From Bacteroidales bacterium (lineage in GTDB: Bacteria; Bacteroidota; Bacteroidia; Bacteroidales; UBA932), in the NCBI GenBank assembly GCA_017961345.1, contig JAGCXP010000124.1, positions 1-62,169 of the forward strand: a stretch of 62,169 bases of DNA, given 5' to 3'. Shown here one piece after another: positions 17,072 through 26,292 of this stretch. The stretch's first letter is position 1. Each line of letters starts with the position of its first letter. The notes beneath the pieces were generated by a model. It was not told the origin of the DNA. It made no database searches and was given only the letters and a program-made list of their open reading frames with translations. Position numbers and translations under genes: made by a program.

Positions 17072-20000
17072 ATGTCGCAAAGAACCACAGCCCCGTTCGT
17101 ATCGGCCCTCTCGCGCCGTATCCTCATCCTCGACGGAGGCATGGGGACGATGGTCCAGCAACTTTTGGGCGAAGGGTGGAAGGGTTGCGGCTGCGGACAC
17201 TGCCACGGCTCGCATGACGACCGGAGCGCGATGGCGGAAGGTCTTTCCGGCGTAACGGCAAAGGGGGGAGATGATGATTTCGAGAACACCGACGCGCTGA
17301 ACCTCTCGCATCCGGAGCTGATAGCGGAAATTCACCGGCGCTACGCCCTGGCGGGTGCAGATATCCTTACGACCAACTCTTTCGGCTGCAACGCGCTCGT
17401 ACAGGCACGTCACGGCCGAGCGGCGGAGGCCCCCATGATGGCCCTCGCCGCCGCCCGTATTGCCCGCAAGGTTGCGGACGAGCAGACGGCGCTTCGCAAG
17501 GCGGAGGGGCTCGACCGTCCGGTCTATGTTTCCGGCGGCATCGGTCCCACCGGCGTCAGCCTCACGATGTCTTCCGATGCCAACGATCCGGCTTTCCGCG
17601 AAGTGGATTTCACGACGTTCAAGGAGGCGATGAAGGCCCAGATTGCCGCCCTCGTGGAAGGCGGGGTGGACCTCATTCAACTGGAAACCTGTTTCGACGC
17701 CCTGAATGCGAAGGCGGTCATCAAAGCCCTTGAAGAACTCGAGTGCCCGCTTCCCGTGCTGATTTCCGCCACGGTGAGCGACCGTAGCGGCCGTATGCTG
17801 ACGGGCCAGACCCTCGAGGCCTTTTTCCACAGTGTCCGCCACTGCCCGAACCTGGTTGCCTTCGGCCTGAACTGTGCCCTTGGTGCAGCCCAGATGGCTC
17901 CGCTCGTGGAAGAGGTCGCCCGTTTTTCCGACCTTCCCGTCCTCTTTTACCCTAACGCCGGCATTCCCGATGAAATGGGGCGTTATAACGACACCCCCGA
18001 GGAAATGGCCGCTGTGGTCCGTTCCCTAGCCCTCTCCGGCTGTATCAATATTGCCGGCGGCTGCTGTGGCACCACCCCTTCGCATATCGCGGAACTTGAT
18101 CGAACATTATCCGATATAAAGCCTCGCGCTTTCCATGTTAATGCGATTGCAATCACGCCTCGCGAACAGGCGCCATTGGCGCGCAGCGAGGCGGTCAGCC
18201 GGCATCTGACCGTCAGCGGCCTGGAAGCGTATGAAATCGATGCCTCCCGCAACTTTACGAACATCGGCGAACGTTCCAATGTGACCGGCTCGCGCAAATT
18301 CGCCCGGCTGATTGCTTCCGGCGCATATGAAGAAGCCTTGAGCGTGGCTGCGGCTCAGGTGGCGGGCGGCGCCAACATCATCGATGTCAATATGGATGAC
18401 GCGATGTTGGATTCGAAGGCCTGTATGCGTACCTTCCTTCGCTATGTGTCTTCCGATCCCGCCGTCTCCACGGCAGCCGTGATGATTGACTCCTCCCATT
18501 GGGATACCCTCGTCGAGGGTTTGGAGAATACCCCCGGAAAAAGCATCGTCAACTCCATTTCCCTCAAGGACGGTGAGGAAGAGTTCCTGCGACGCGCCCG
18601 GCTCATCAAAAGTTATGGTGCCGCCGCCGTTGTCATGTGTTTCGACGAAATCGGCCAGGCGGTGACCTTTGCGCGCAAGAAAGAAATAGCCGGGCGTGCC
18701 TATCGTCTTCTGACGGAACAGGTCGGAATGGCTCCCCACGATATTATTTTTGATTGTAATGTGCTTTCCATCGGCACCGGTATCCCGGAGCATGCGCGCT
18801 TTGCCGTGGATTTCATCGATGCCGTGCATTGGATCAAGGAGAACCTGCCCGGGGCGCTGACCAGCGGCGGCATCTCCAATCTGTCCTTTGCGTTCCGTGG
18901 CAACAATGCCGTCCGTGAGGCGATGCACAGCGTCTTCCTCTATCACGCCATCCGCGCCGGTCTCGACATGGCCATCGTCAATCCGCAGATGCTCATTCCT
19001 TACGACGACATTGAGCCGAAGTTGTTACACGCGATTGAGGATGTGATTTTCAACCGTGACGATGAGGCGACAGCCCGGCTGACCGACCAGGCCTCCGCCC
19101 TGTTGGAGCAGGCCTCGGATGCATCTGCCGCGGCAAGCGGTGTATCGACCGGTCCGGCGAACCCGTCGGCAAATGTCCCGGTGTCCGCCTTGACCCCGCA
19201 GGAGCGTCTTCGTTCCGCCCTGTTGAAGGGTGACGGTGCGACCGTGGGGGAGGATGCGCTCGCCGTGCTCTCCGAAATGGGAACGGCCGTAGCCGTCATC
19301 GAAGGCCCCCTGATGGCCGCCATGGCCGAGGTGGGGGAACGGTTTGCCGAAGGTAAGATGTTTCTCCCGCAGGTGGTCAAATCCGCCAAGGTCATGCGAC
19401 AGGCCGTGCAGGCGCTCGAACCGTATATGGACGGAGAAAACGCTACGGCCGGCAAGGCTGATGGCGGGTTGGCCGGTGCGGCAGGCGACGGCTTGTCGGC
19501 TGGCAAGCCTGATGCTTCTGAAGGTGAGACCAATCAAACTTACGCCGCCCCTCGCAAGCCCCGTTTTGTCATTGCCACCATTCAGGGCGATGTCCACGAT
19601 ATCGGCAAGAACATTACCTCCATCGTGCTCCAATGCGGAGGTTTCGAGGTGACCGACATGGGCGTAATGGTGCCCTGTACGGAGATCCTGGCCAAGGCGA
19701 AGGAGGTCGATGCCGACATCATCGGCGTCAGCGGCCTGATTACGCCCTCGTTGTACAGAATGGAAGAACTCTGCCGGATGATGGCTCAGCAGGGATTCAA
19801 AATCCCGCTTTTTGTCGGCGGCGCAGCGACCAGTGCCGTCCATACGGCGGTGAAACTGTCTCCGATTTATCCCAACGTCCACTATGGCGCCGATGCATCG
19901 ATGACCGCCGTGCTGGCCAAGAAGTACCTGGCCGACCCCGAAGGGTTCCGTGCAGAAGAACAGCAGGCCCAGGAACGAATGCGTGCGCTTCACGCTCAGG

Positions 20001-21121
20001 GCGCGGCAAAAAAAACGGAGAAACCGACTGCCGGGCCGGCATCTGGCGGAGTTCCGGATGGAGCGGGGACGCAGGTGGCTGCCAAGCAGGTGTCAGCTCA
20101 TGCGGCGACCGAGGTTTTGGCGGATTCCGCCAGCAAAAACTTCCCCGCCCCGGCCGCTTTTAAGGACATTTCGCTTCGAACCCTTTCGCCCGAAGAACTT
20201 CGTCCGCTGATAGACTGGCGGTTGTTCGATGCGGCGTGCGGGTTGAAAAATCCATCGCTCGCGAAGGCGGCCGATGGGAATGCATCGGAGGTGCCGAATG
20301 GGAAGCGCAGCGGGGAGCGCGTGGTTGCGGAACCCGCTTATGAGGCGTTATTGAAAGAATATCGCTCTCGTGCGGAAGGCTTGTTGTCCTCATCGGCTTA
20401 TGAAGTGCGTATCTGCGCCCGTTTTTTCCCCTGCTTTGCACAGGGGGATGATTTGGTAACGGATGCGTTTGTCTTCCCGATGCTGTGTGACGAACGTCTG
20501 CGCGCGGCGGGAAAGACGGCTTCGCTGGCGGATTTCTTCCCCTCGAACGCGAGCGGACGGAAGGCGCCCCTTGGGCTTTTCGCCATTAGCGTTCACGAAC
20601 GGACGAGCGAGGACGATGCATTGCGTGTTGCGGGGACTGCCGACGCGGGTGAAGTCGACCCGCTGCTGTCCCACGGACTGAAAGCCGCTCTCGCGGAAGC
20701 CGCCTCCACCTGGTTGCAACGGCGTTTGGAACAAGTGCTGAACGAGCCCCAACTGGCATCCATGCAACCTTCGGACAGACAGCTTGCGGCATCCTGCAAA
20801 GTAATTCTCCCCGGCATCGGCTATACCTGCTGTCCCGACCATAGTCTCAAACGTGATATTCTCCGGATTTTGGAGGAAGGCTTTTCCGCTGACACGCGGA
20901 ATGGCGTCCCTGCTGACACGCGCGGTGGAAGTCTCGGTATCACCCTCACCGAGTCCTGTGCCATGCTCCCTCTCGAAAGCATCTGCGGCCTCGTCATCGC
21001 CGCTCCCGCCGCCCACTATCCCGAACTTCGTCATTTCTCTGCAGCCGCCCTTGATGCGTACGCCGCCAAACGCGGTTTTACAACTCAGGAGCGCGAACTG
21101 TTTTTGGGACAACTGTCTTAG
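17072..21121 (+). CDS. metH: Cobalamin-dependent methionine synthase
   Basis: 1349 residues, about 120 longer than the E. coli enzyme. The homocysteine domain (1-345) has zinc cysteines in LETCFDA (Cys207) and GGCCGT (331-332). The pterin domain is about 390-640 (NIGERSNVTGS). The cap and B12 domain is about 670-930, with the histidine ligand in GDVHDIGKNI near 841. The reactivation domain is at the C-terminus. The surplus comes from insertions: a cysteine/histidine-rich piece near 38-50 (GCGCGHCHGSHDD), Ala/Ser/Thr-rich linkers near 690-710, 795-815 and 985-1025, and a duplicated ADTRNGV/ADTRGGS piece near 1272-1285. Each is in frame and between conserved blocks, so the enzyme is probably active. 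The TAG stop overlaps the first base pair of a palindromic repeat. Confidence 0.95.
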   Translation: MSQRTTAPFVSALSRRILILDGGMGTMVQQLLGEGWKGCGCGHCHGSHDDRSAMAEGLSGVTAKGGDDDFENTDALNLSHPELIAEIHRRYALAGADILTTNSFGCNALVQARHGRAAEAPMMALAAARIARKVADEQTALRKAEGLDRPVYVSGGIGPTGVSLTMSSDANDPAFREVDFTTFKEAMKAQIAALVEGGVDLIQLETCFDALNAKAVIKALEELECPLPVLISATVSDRSGRMLTGQTLEAFFHSVRHCPNLVAFGLNCALGAAQMAPLVEEVARFSDLPVLFYPNAGIPDEMGRYNDTPEEMAAVVRSLALSGCINIAGGCCGTTPSHIAELDRTLSDIKPRAFHVNAIAITPREQAPLARSEAVSRHLTVSGLEAYEIDASRNFTNIGERSNVTGSRKFARLIASGAYEEALSVAAAQVAGGANIIDVNMDDAMLDSKACMRTFLRYVSSDPAVSTAAVMIDSSHWDTLVEGLENTPGKSIVNSISLKDGEEEFLRRARLIKSYGAAAVVMCFDEIGQAVTFARKKEIAGRAYRLLTEQVGMAPHDIIFDCNVLSIGTGIPEHARFAVDFIDAVHWIKENLPGALTSGGISNLSFAFRGNNAVREAMHSVFLYHAIRAGLDMAIVNPQMLIPYDDIEPKLLHAIEDVIFNRDDEATARLTDQASALLEQASDASAAASGVSTGPANPSANVPVSALTPQERLRSALLKGDGATVGEDALAVLSEMGTAVAVIEGPLMAAMAEVGERFAEGKMFLPQVVKSAKVMRQAVQALEPYMDGENATAGKADGGLAGAAGDGLSAGKPDASEGETNQTYAAPRKPRFVIATIQGDVHDIGKNITSIVLQCGGFEVTDMGVMVPCTEILAKAKEVDADIIGVSGLITPSLYRMEELCRMMAQQGFKIPLFVGGAATSAVHTAVKLSPIYPNVHYGADASMTAVLAKKYLADPEGFRAEEQQAQERMRALHAQGAAKKTEKPTAGPASGGVPDGAGTQVAAKQVSAHAATEVLADSASKNFPAPAAFKDISLRTLSPEELRPLIDWRLFDAACGLKNPSLAKAADGNASEVPNGKRSGERVVAEPAYEALLKEYRSRAEGLLSSSAYEVRICARFFPCFAQGDDLVTDAFVFPMLCDERLRAAGKTASLADFFPSNASGRKAPLGLFAISVHERTSEDDALRVAGTADAGEVDPLLSHGLKAALAEAASTWLQRRLEQVLNEPQLASMQPSDRQLAASCKVILPGIGYTCCPDHSLKRDILRILEEGFSADTRNGVPADTRGGSLGITLTESCAMLPLESICGLVIAAPAAHYPELRHFSAAALDAYAAKRGFTTQERELFLGQLS

Positions 21122-21168
21122 CACTCCATTGGTCAAAAAAACGCCGATTTTTTGACCGACAAGGTGCT
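21120..21168. repeat. 49-bp RAYT-associated palindrome, copy 1
   Basis: Begins AGCACTCC and ends AAGGTGCT. The core is a perfect 10-bp inverted repeat, GGTCAAAAAA (21131-21140) and TTTTTTGACC (21148-21157). It overlaps the metH stop codon: the AG of TAG is its first two bases. Confidence 0.8.
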
Positions 21169-21170
21169 AA

Positions 21171-21219
21171 AGATTCTGATTGGTCAAAAAAACGCCAGAT
21201 TTCCGGCCGATTAGGTTCT
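21171..21219. repeat. 49-bp RAYT-associated palindrome, copy 2
   Basis: Direct repeat of copy 1 after a 2-bp spacer, more degenerate at the ends (AGATTC...GGTTCT) but with the same GGTCAAAAAAACGCC core. The remaining 21220-21383 before the transposase is AT-rich with no gene seen. Confidence 0.75.
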
Positions 21220-21383
21220 TTGCCGAAATTTTCGAAAGTATCCCCCTTCGAACAACCTTTTTATACACTTTTTGAAAAAGTTTTTTGTATAAAAAACGCC
21301 ATTTGAAGCAAGCGTATTGGCGATTTTATGCAATTTATAAATCAAATTCATCGTAAACGGATAATCCTTGCGAACTTTGCCGC

Positions 21384-22310
21384 ATGAATCGTATACAAAA
21401 AGAAAACACGGCATTCAGAGCATTGCCAAAAGGTATTTATCATCTTTGCACGGACGGTTGGCAGGAGGGTAAACTGTTCAATGATGTCAGTCAGTTTAAA
21501 ATGGGGATGTCAACCATCGCCTTGGTGGCAGATAAGTATGACGCTCAAATTCTTTCTTTTGTGTTGATGCCCAACCATATACATATCTTGCTGAGCGCCA
21601 CGGGGCAGACCTGTTTGAATATCTTTCAGTTTATTCGACGACGGATATCCTATCGCCTGTCGAGGGACGGAAATGCGCCGCTTCCGGACTCGTATGGAAT
21701 GAAACTGATTCCTATTGAAGACAGAAATTCGCTTCGAACACATTATATCTATTTGGCGCGCAATGCATATGAAAAAGGGTTCTGCAATCCGGGATGTTAT
21801 CCGTGGACATCCGAATACCTGGTATTCAGCCGTTTGGCAAGATCTATCCGGGGAACAAGGATTGATTGCATGAACGAATGTGAGGTCCGTTGCATCCTTG
21901 GGTCAAAACATCCCCTGCCCGGTCATTGGGAAATTCATCCGGAGCTTGGAGTCTTGCCGCGAAACTATATTGACATTGAAAAGGCAGATGCGTTATTCGG
22001 TTCTCCTAAAACCTATATGACGAGATTGGTGAAAGATTATGAGTCCTTTATTTACGTTTCAAAAGAATTGGATGAAGAGATTCTATTTTCAAAACCGGAA
22101 GTAAATGACATTCTCTATGAAACCCTTCATCGCCAGTATCCGGGGAAAAGAATCGGAAATTTGACGTCGGATGAAAAGAGCAAATTGACCGTTTCCCTAT
22201 ATCGGCAATACGGTTTCTCATCTGCACTGCTGTCGGAAATCCTGTATATGCCGGAGCGTACGGTTTTACAGTTGATTGGCTCCAAAGATTATGGTCATAA
22301 GATTCACTAG
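21384..22310 (+). CDS. REP-associated tyrosine transposase (RAYT, Y1/HUH family)
   Basis: 308 residues. The HUH motif PNHIHIL lies near residue 63, within the typical context FVLMPNHIHILLS, and a later conserved block THYIYLARNAYEKG near 118-132 holds the candidate catalytic tyrosine. The C-terminal half ends with a helix-turn-helix-like segment (YRQYGFSSALLSEILYMPERTV), as in other REP-linked members. The family makes single-strand cuts at palindromic REP hairpins. Two tandem 49-bp palindromes flank the gene on each side, and its TAG stop is formed by the first bases of the right-hand pair. There are no IS200-type ends or terminal duplications, so it looks like a resident RAYT rather than an active IS. 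Confidence 0.85.
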   Translation: MNRIQKENTAFRALPKGIYHLCTDGWQEGKLFNDVSQFKMGMSTIALVADKYDAQILSFVLMPNHIHILLSATGQTCLNIFQFIRRRISYRLSRDGNAPLPDSYGMKLIPIEDRNSLRTHYIYLARNAYEKGFCNPGCYPWTSEYLVFSRLARSIRGTRIDCMNECEVRCILGSKHPLPGHWEIHPELGVLPRNYIDIEKADALFGSPKTYMTRLVKDYESFIYVSKELDEEILFSKPEVNDILYETLHRQYPGKRIGNLTSDEKSKLTVSLYRQYGFSSALLSEILYMPERTVLQLIGSKDYGHKIH

Positions 22311-22357
22311 CACCTCATTGGTCAAAAAATCGCCAAATTTTTGGCCGATTAGGTGCT
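22309..22357. repeat. 49-bp RAYT-associated palindrome, copy 3
   Basis: AGCACCTC...TTAGGTGCT, matching copy 1 at about 41 of 49 bases. It overlaps the transposase stop codon exactly as copy 1 overlaps the metH stop. Confidence 0.8.
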
Positions 22358-22359
22358 AA

Positions 22360-22408
22360 AGAACTCCATTGGTCAAAAAAACGGCCGAATTTTGCCCGAT
22401 GAGGTGCT
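22360..22408. repeat. 49-bp RAYT-associated palindrome, copy 4
   Basis: AGAACTCC...TGAGGTGCT, following copy 3 after a 2-bp spacer, the same arrangement as copies 1 and 2. Confidence 0.75.
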
Positions 22409-22462
22409 GTGCGGGTGCTGGATGTGTGCTGTGCGGGTGCGAAGGTTGGGCTGTGCGGGTGC
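22406..22462. repeat. Three 13-bp direct repeats
   Basis: GCTGTGCGGGTGC occurs exactly at 22406-22418, 22428-22440 and 22450-22462, with a 22-bp period. The first copy overlaps the end of palindrome copy 4. Confidence 0.7.
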
Positions 22463-22482
22463 ATGCGCGTGACAGAATTACA

Positions 22483-23763
22483 TTACTCCGCCGCCGGTAC
22501 GAACAAATCCTGCTTCGGAAGATATTTCCGCACTTCCCGCCGACAGTCGGAGAAGAAGGCGGCGATCCGGCGGCTGAAACTGTGACCGCGGTAGGTGCTC
22601 GTGTTGGTGATGAAAAACCAGCACGCTCCGTCGGGGAAATACTTGACGAAGGCCGCCGTTCCGGAAAAACTGCCGCTGCGTGTCCAACCCACTTCGGGAT
22701 TGGTGTCGTTCCAGCCCAGCGAGAAAGTCTTTTTGTCGAAATATTCCGTCATCTTGTGCACGCTTTCGGCGGAAAGGACATCGGGAACGCCCGGCCGTCC
22801 GTCAATCGAGGCCACGAAGCGGGCGAGTTCGACCACGCTGCAGCACCAGGCACCCGCGCCGCTCAAAAATGTAATGTTGTTGCCTCCGTAGCAGCGGTCC
22901 ACCATTTTCCCGCTGAGATCATAGCACTCCACCTGTTCCGTATTGCCGTGCATATAGTACCGCACCTCGGAAGGCCGCCGTTGTTTGTAGAAATTGCCCG
23001 CGATGTGGAAATCGTAGCAGCCGGCAGGATACAGCAGGTTTTCGCGGACATAGTCTTCATAGCTCATTCCGCTGCGTTTTTCAATAATCAGCGAAAGGAG
23101 CAGATAGCCGAAATTGGAATAACTGTGCCCCGTTCCCGGAAGAAAACTCAGTCGGCGCCGCAGGACGATCCGGCACATCTGATCGACCGTCGGGGGTTGG
23201 GTAAGTCCGTTCATTTGGGCGAATTCCAGCGCGTTGAACATCGGGTCGCCCAGGCGAAGGGTAAAGCCGCCCTGATGCCTTAGCAGATGTTCCACCGTGA
23301 TACGGAAGTGCCTTTTGTCGCGGATGGCTTCCGTCCACTCCGGGTTATTGAGAATCCCCTCGTCCCCCAACACCTTGTCGTCCAAAGAAATCTTTCCCTC
23401 CTCGCAGAGTTTCAGGATGGCGGCGGCCGTCACCAGTTTGGAAACGGAGGCGATGCGCATGGTCATGTAGGGCTCCATCTCCACATTCTCATCGGCTTTG
23501 CCATAGCCTTTGGCAAAGAGCAGGGAATCGTTGCGCATCACGGCCACTTGCGTTCCCTGCAGGCCCCATCGCCGCATAAATGCCTTCATGTTCTTGTCCA
23601 TTTGCGGGCAAAAGGAGGACTCGTTGGTCACATAGGCGTTGAGGCGGCAGGCCCCTTTCGGGATGTCGGGAGCGGAAGGACGCTTCAGCAAGACGAGCAG
23701 CAGGACAAACGCTCCGAGCGCGCTTGCGTACAGCAGGATTTTTTTTCTTGAAAGCGTCATCAC
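22483..23763 (-). CDS. Serine hydrolase of the beta-lactamase / D-aminopeptidase family
   Basis: 426 residues. An N-terminal transmembrane anchor (about 8-27) precedes a class C-like serine hydrolase domain. The nucleophile motif is SVSK (Ser106, Lys109) and the second motif YSN is at 215-217. Such proteins act as D,D-peptidases or esterases on peptidoglycan or small peptides in the periplasm; the substrate is unknown, and a resistance role should not be assumed. Its start overlaps the end of the MATE gene by 4 bp, so it is the last gene of a five-gene minus-strand operon. Confidence 0.85.
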   Translation of the reverse strand: MMTLSRKKILLYASALGAFVLLLVLLKRPSAPDIPKGACRLNAYVTNESSFCPQMDKNMKAFMRRWGLQGTQVAVMRNDSLLFAKGYGKADENVEMEPYMTMRIASVSKLVTAAAILKLCEEGKISLDDKVLGDEGILNNPEWTEAIRDKRHFRITVEHLLRHQGGFTLRLGDPMFNALEFAQMNGLTQPPTVDQMCRIVLRRRLSFLPGTGHSYSNFGYLLLSLIIEKRSGMSYEDYVRENLLYPAGCYDFHIAGNFYKQRRPSEVRYYMHGNTEQVECYDLSGKMVDRCYGGNNITFLSGAGAWCCSVVELARFVASIDGRPGVPDVLSAESVHKMTEYFDKKTFSLGWNDTNPEVGWTRSGSFSGTAAFVKYFPDGACWFFITNTSTYRGHSFSRRIAAFFSDCRREVRKYLPKQDLFVPAAE

Positions 23764-25154
23764 AGTTTGCTCCCGAGTATGGCAGAATCGTCTCCGTCCT
23801 GCAACCTGTCAAACTTTTTCAGCAGCGACGCCCGCATCACGAGGGCGGTCAGGCAGCTCAGCACGTCGGAGACGGGCATGCTCCACCACACGCCGTCTGC
23901 ACCCAAAAAGCGGGGCAGGATGTACAGCAGCGGAACGAGATAGATCAGTTGCCTCACCAGGGAAAGGAAAATGGACTGACGGACCATGCCCAGACACTGG
24001 AAGAGGTTGGTGGTAATCATATGATAGCCCACGATGAACATCAGGCAGTTCATGATGGAAAGGTTGTGGGCGGCAAGACAAATGAGTGCCTCATCGTGGG
24101 TAAAGAGGCTTACGACGGCCCGGGGAAAGAAGACGCAGAGGATAGAGCAGACGCTGACCACGATGGTGGCCAGCCAGACGGTGCGGTTGTACACGGCCCG
24201 CACGCGCGTGTAGAGCCGGGCTCCGTAGTTGTATCCCGCGATGGGTTGCATGCCCTGGGTAAGGCCGAGACAGACCATGACAAAGACGAAAGTCACCCGG
24301 TTGCAAATCCCGAAGGAACCTACGCCCAGGTCGCCGGAATACAGCAGCAACTGGCGGTTGATGACCATCGTCACCAGGCAGGCGGCCGCATTCATCAGAA
24401 AGGGAGACATGCCGATAGACAGGCTGTCCCAGGCAATGTGCCAGTTAGGAATGAACGATTTGAGTTTGAAGTGCAGCACCCGATTGGGGTTGCTGAATTC
24501 GAACATGATGACCAGAAAGGCCAGGGTCTGCGAAATGACGGTGGCCCAGGCCGCTCCGGCGATGCCCCAGTGCAGCACGAAGATGAAAAGCGGGTCGAGC
24601 AGACTGTTGATGACAACGGTAAACAACGTCAGGTACATTGCATTGCGCGGATGGCCGCCGGCGCGCATGATGCCGTTCAGGCCAAAGTACAGGTGCGTAA
24701 TGATGTTGCCCCAAAGGATGATGGTCATGTACTGGGCGGCATAGGGAAGCGTTGCATCGCTCGCACCGAAAAAGCGCAGGATGGGCTCCAGCCAGTAGAG
24801 GGCGGCCAGCATGAAAATGAGGCCCGTCATCACGTTCAGCGTGAACGTATTGCCGAGCACTTTGTTTGCCGCTTTGTATTTTTTCATGCCCAGGAAGACC
24901 GACACCATGGTGGCGCCGCCGATGCCGACCAGCGTCCCGAGGGCGGCCGAAAGGTTCATCAGCGGGAAGGTGACGGCCAGGCCGGAGATGGCGAGCGCTC
25001 CCACGCCCTGACCGATGAAAATGCTGTCAACCAGGTTGTAGAGGGAAGAGGCCGTCATTGCGATGATGGCGGGGACGGCATATCTGCGGAGCAGGGTAGG
25101 AATATTCTCCGTCTCCAACTCCGTCGGAGCATAGGCCGCCAGATTCTCTTCCAT
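23760..25154 (-). CDS. MATE family efflux transporter
   Basis: 464 residues with about twelve hydrophobic segments in two homologous halves. The first begins PAIIAMTASSLYNLVDSIFIG, the conserved start of the MATE/MOP family, and the second half has the GLTQGMQPIAGYNYGARLY signature. These are sodium- or proton-driven antiporters for cationic drugs, flavins or unknown metabolites. It is translationally coupled to the serine hydrolase (4-bp overlap) and lies 5 bp after an FKBP gene. Confidence 0.93.
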   Translation of the reverse strand: MEENLAAYAPTELETENIPTLLRRYAVPAIIAMTASSLYNLVDSIFIGQGVGALAISGLAVTFPLMNLSAALGTLVGIGGATMVSVFLGMKKYKAANKVLGNTFTLNVMTGLIFMLAALYWLEPILRFFGASDATLPYAAQYMTIILWGNIITHLYFGLNGIMRAGGHPRNAMYLTLFTVVINSLLDPLFIFVLHWGIAGAAWATVISQTLAFLVIMFEFSNPNRVLHFKLKSFIPNWHIAWDSLSIGMSPFLMNAAACLVTMVINRQLLLYSGDLGVGSFGICNRVTFVFVMVCLGLTQGMQPIAGYNYGARLYTRVRAVYNRTVWLATIVVSVCSILCVFFPRAVVSLFTHDEALICLAAHNLSIMNCLMFIVGYHMITTNLFQCLGMVRQSIFLSLVRQLIYLVPLLYILPRFLGADGVWWSMPVSDVLSCLTALVMRASLLKKFDRLQDGDDSAILGSKL

Positions 25155-25159
25155 GGGTT

Positions 25160-26290
25160 CTATTCGGGCTTGGGCACCAGTTGCAGTTCAAAGACAAGGG
25201 GCGTGTACGCGGGAATCTGCTCGGTCACCGTGGACGCATACCCCATGCCCTGATGGACCAGGGCCACGCCGCCCTCCCCGGGATGCATGTTCCGCAGGGT
25301 GTAGGTAAAGCCGGTGATCAGCGAATTTTCCGAACCGTCGCTCGGAGAGATGAACTTGATGTCATAGTGTTTCTCCGCCATCTTGATCTGCATCGGAGAA
25401 TACGTGCTGGAGGAGGAGTAGAGCCCGTATTTGCGTGCGGTGTCAAGGACGTTGGTGTCGAAAACTTTTCCGTTGTTGAGACGTCCCACGAAACGGATGT
25501 AAATGGTCGTGTCGTTGGGCAGCCGCTTCAATTGCGAGGGCTGAACCAGCCGCTGATACCACCAACCCAGCGCGGTCGTATCGGCGGATTCGGGACGGGC
25601 GCGGACAAAACGGGCCAGTTCGGCAGGAACATCGTCATCGCTCTTTCGGTAGGGATAGGTCGGATGGGCAGCGACATAGCGGACCATGGAGTCGATGCAC
25701 CACCTGTCGATGGAAGAGATGGCGTCGAGCACTTCCATCTCGTACTGGTGGGTGATGACGCCGGTTGACCCCGCATTGAAATACTCCTGGTTCGTGGCGC
25801 GATAGGTGGTGGTCATCAGCCAGGGGGGGATGAAGATTCGGCGTTTCCCTCCTTCTTTCATCCCGTTGAGGCCGTTTCGTACACCGCCGAGAATGCCCGC
25901 ATCGGAACTCTTCTTCCAGACGACGGGGCCGATGTAATTCTGCGCTTTGTAGCGCCCGACTTTTTGCATCGTGTCCTTTTCGGAGGAACCGGTAATATAA
26001 CCCAAGGCGGTCCGGACCGTGAAGCGGACGTAAACATAGTTGGAGTCGAGAACGGACATTCCGTTTCCTTCCACTTCATAAGAAGGATCGAGATAAACGC
26101 CGAAGTAATCGTTTACCGATCCGTCGTTCCAGTTTACGGGCTGATTCGCTTCGTTGTGGGCGTTCGGGCAGCGAACCTGCGCCCAGGAGTCAAACGAGCG
26201 TTTGGCTTTCTGGGGATCCGACTCGACCACGGATTTTGCGCAGGCCCCCAACAGGGCCAGAGCGGCCATCGTATAGAAAATTTTCTTCAT
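25160..26290 (-). CDS. Lipoprotein with two FKBP-type peptidyl-prolyl isomerase-like domains
   Basis: 376 residues from MKKIFYTMAALALLGAC, with lipobox LGAC, so a lipid-anchored periplasmic protein. The first FKBP-like region lies around 50-180 (GVRNGLNGMKEGGKRRIFIPP) and the second around 255-375 (DTTIYIRFVGRLNNGKVFDTN ending in TPLVFELQLVPKPE). Some active-site aromatic residues differ from canonical FKBP, so chaperone rather than isomerase function is possible. The longer frame to 26317 would precede the signal peptide with an unlikely stretch and overlap the upstream gene. It is 2 bp from the other FKBP gene. Confidence 0.82.
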   Translation of the reverse strand: MKKIFYTMAALALLGACAKSVVESDPQKAKRSFDSWAQVRCPNAHNEANQPVNWNDGSVNDYFGVYLDPSYEVEGNGMSVLDSNYVYVRFTVRTALGYITGSSEKDTMQKVGRYKAQNYIGPVVWKKSSDAGILGGVRNGLNGMKEGGKRRIFIPPWLMTTTYRATNQEYFNAGSTGVITHQYEMEVLDAISSIDRWCIDSMVRYVAAHPTYPYRKSDDDVPAELARFVRARPESADTTALGWWYQRLVQPSQLKRLPNDTTIYIRFVGRLNNGKVFDTNVLDTARKYGLYSSSSTYSPMQIKMAEKHYDIKFISPSDGSENSLITGFTYTLRNMHPGEGGVALVHQGMGYASTVTEQIPAYTPLVFELQLVPKPE

Positions 26291-26292
26291 AA

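Noticed and set aside
21120..22408. CRISPR array
   Set aside because: Repeats occur only in pairs with 2-bp spacers, are palindromic over their whole length and flank a transposase; no spacers or cas genes.
23724..25253. A 509-codon open frame on the plus strand
   Set aside because: Antisense to the MATE gene; no start context or domain.
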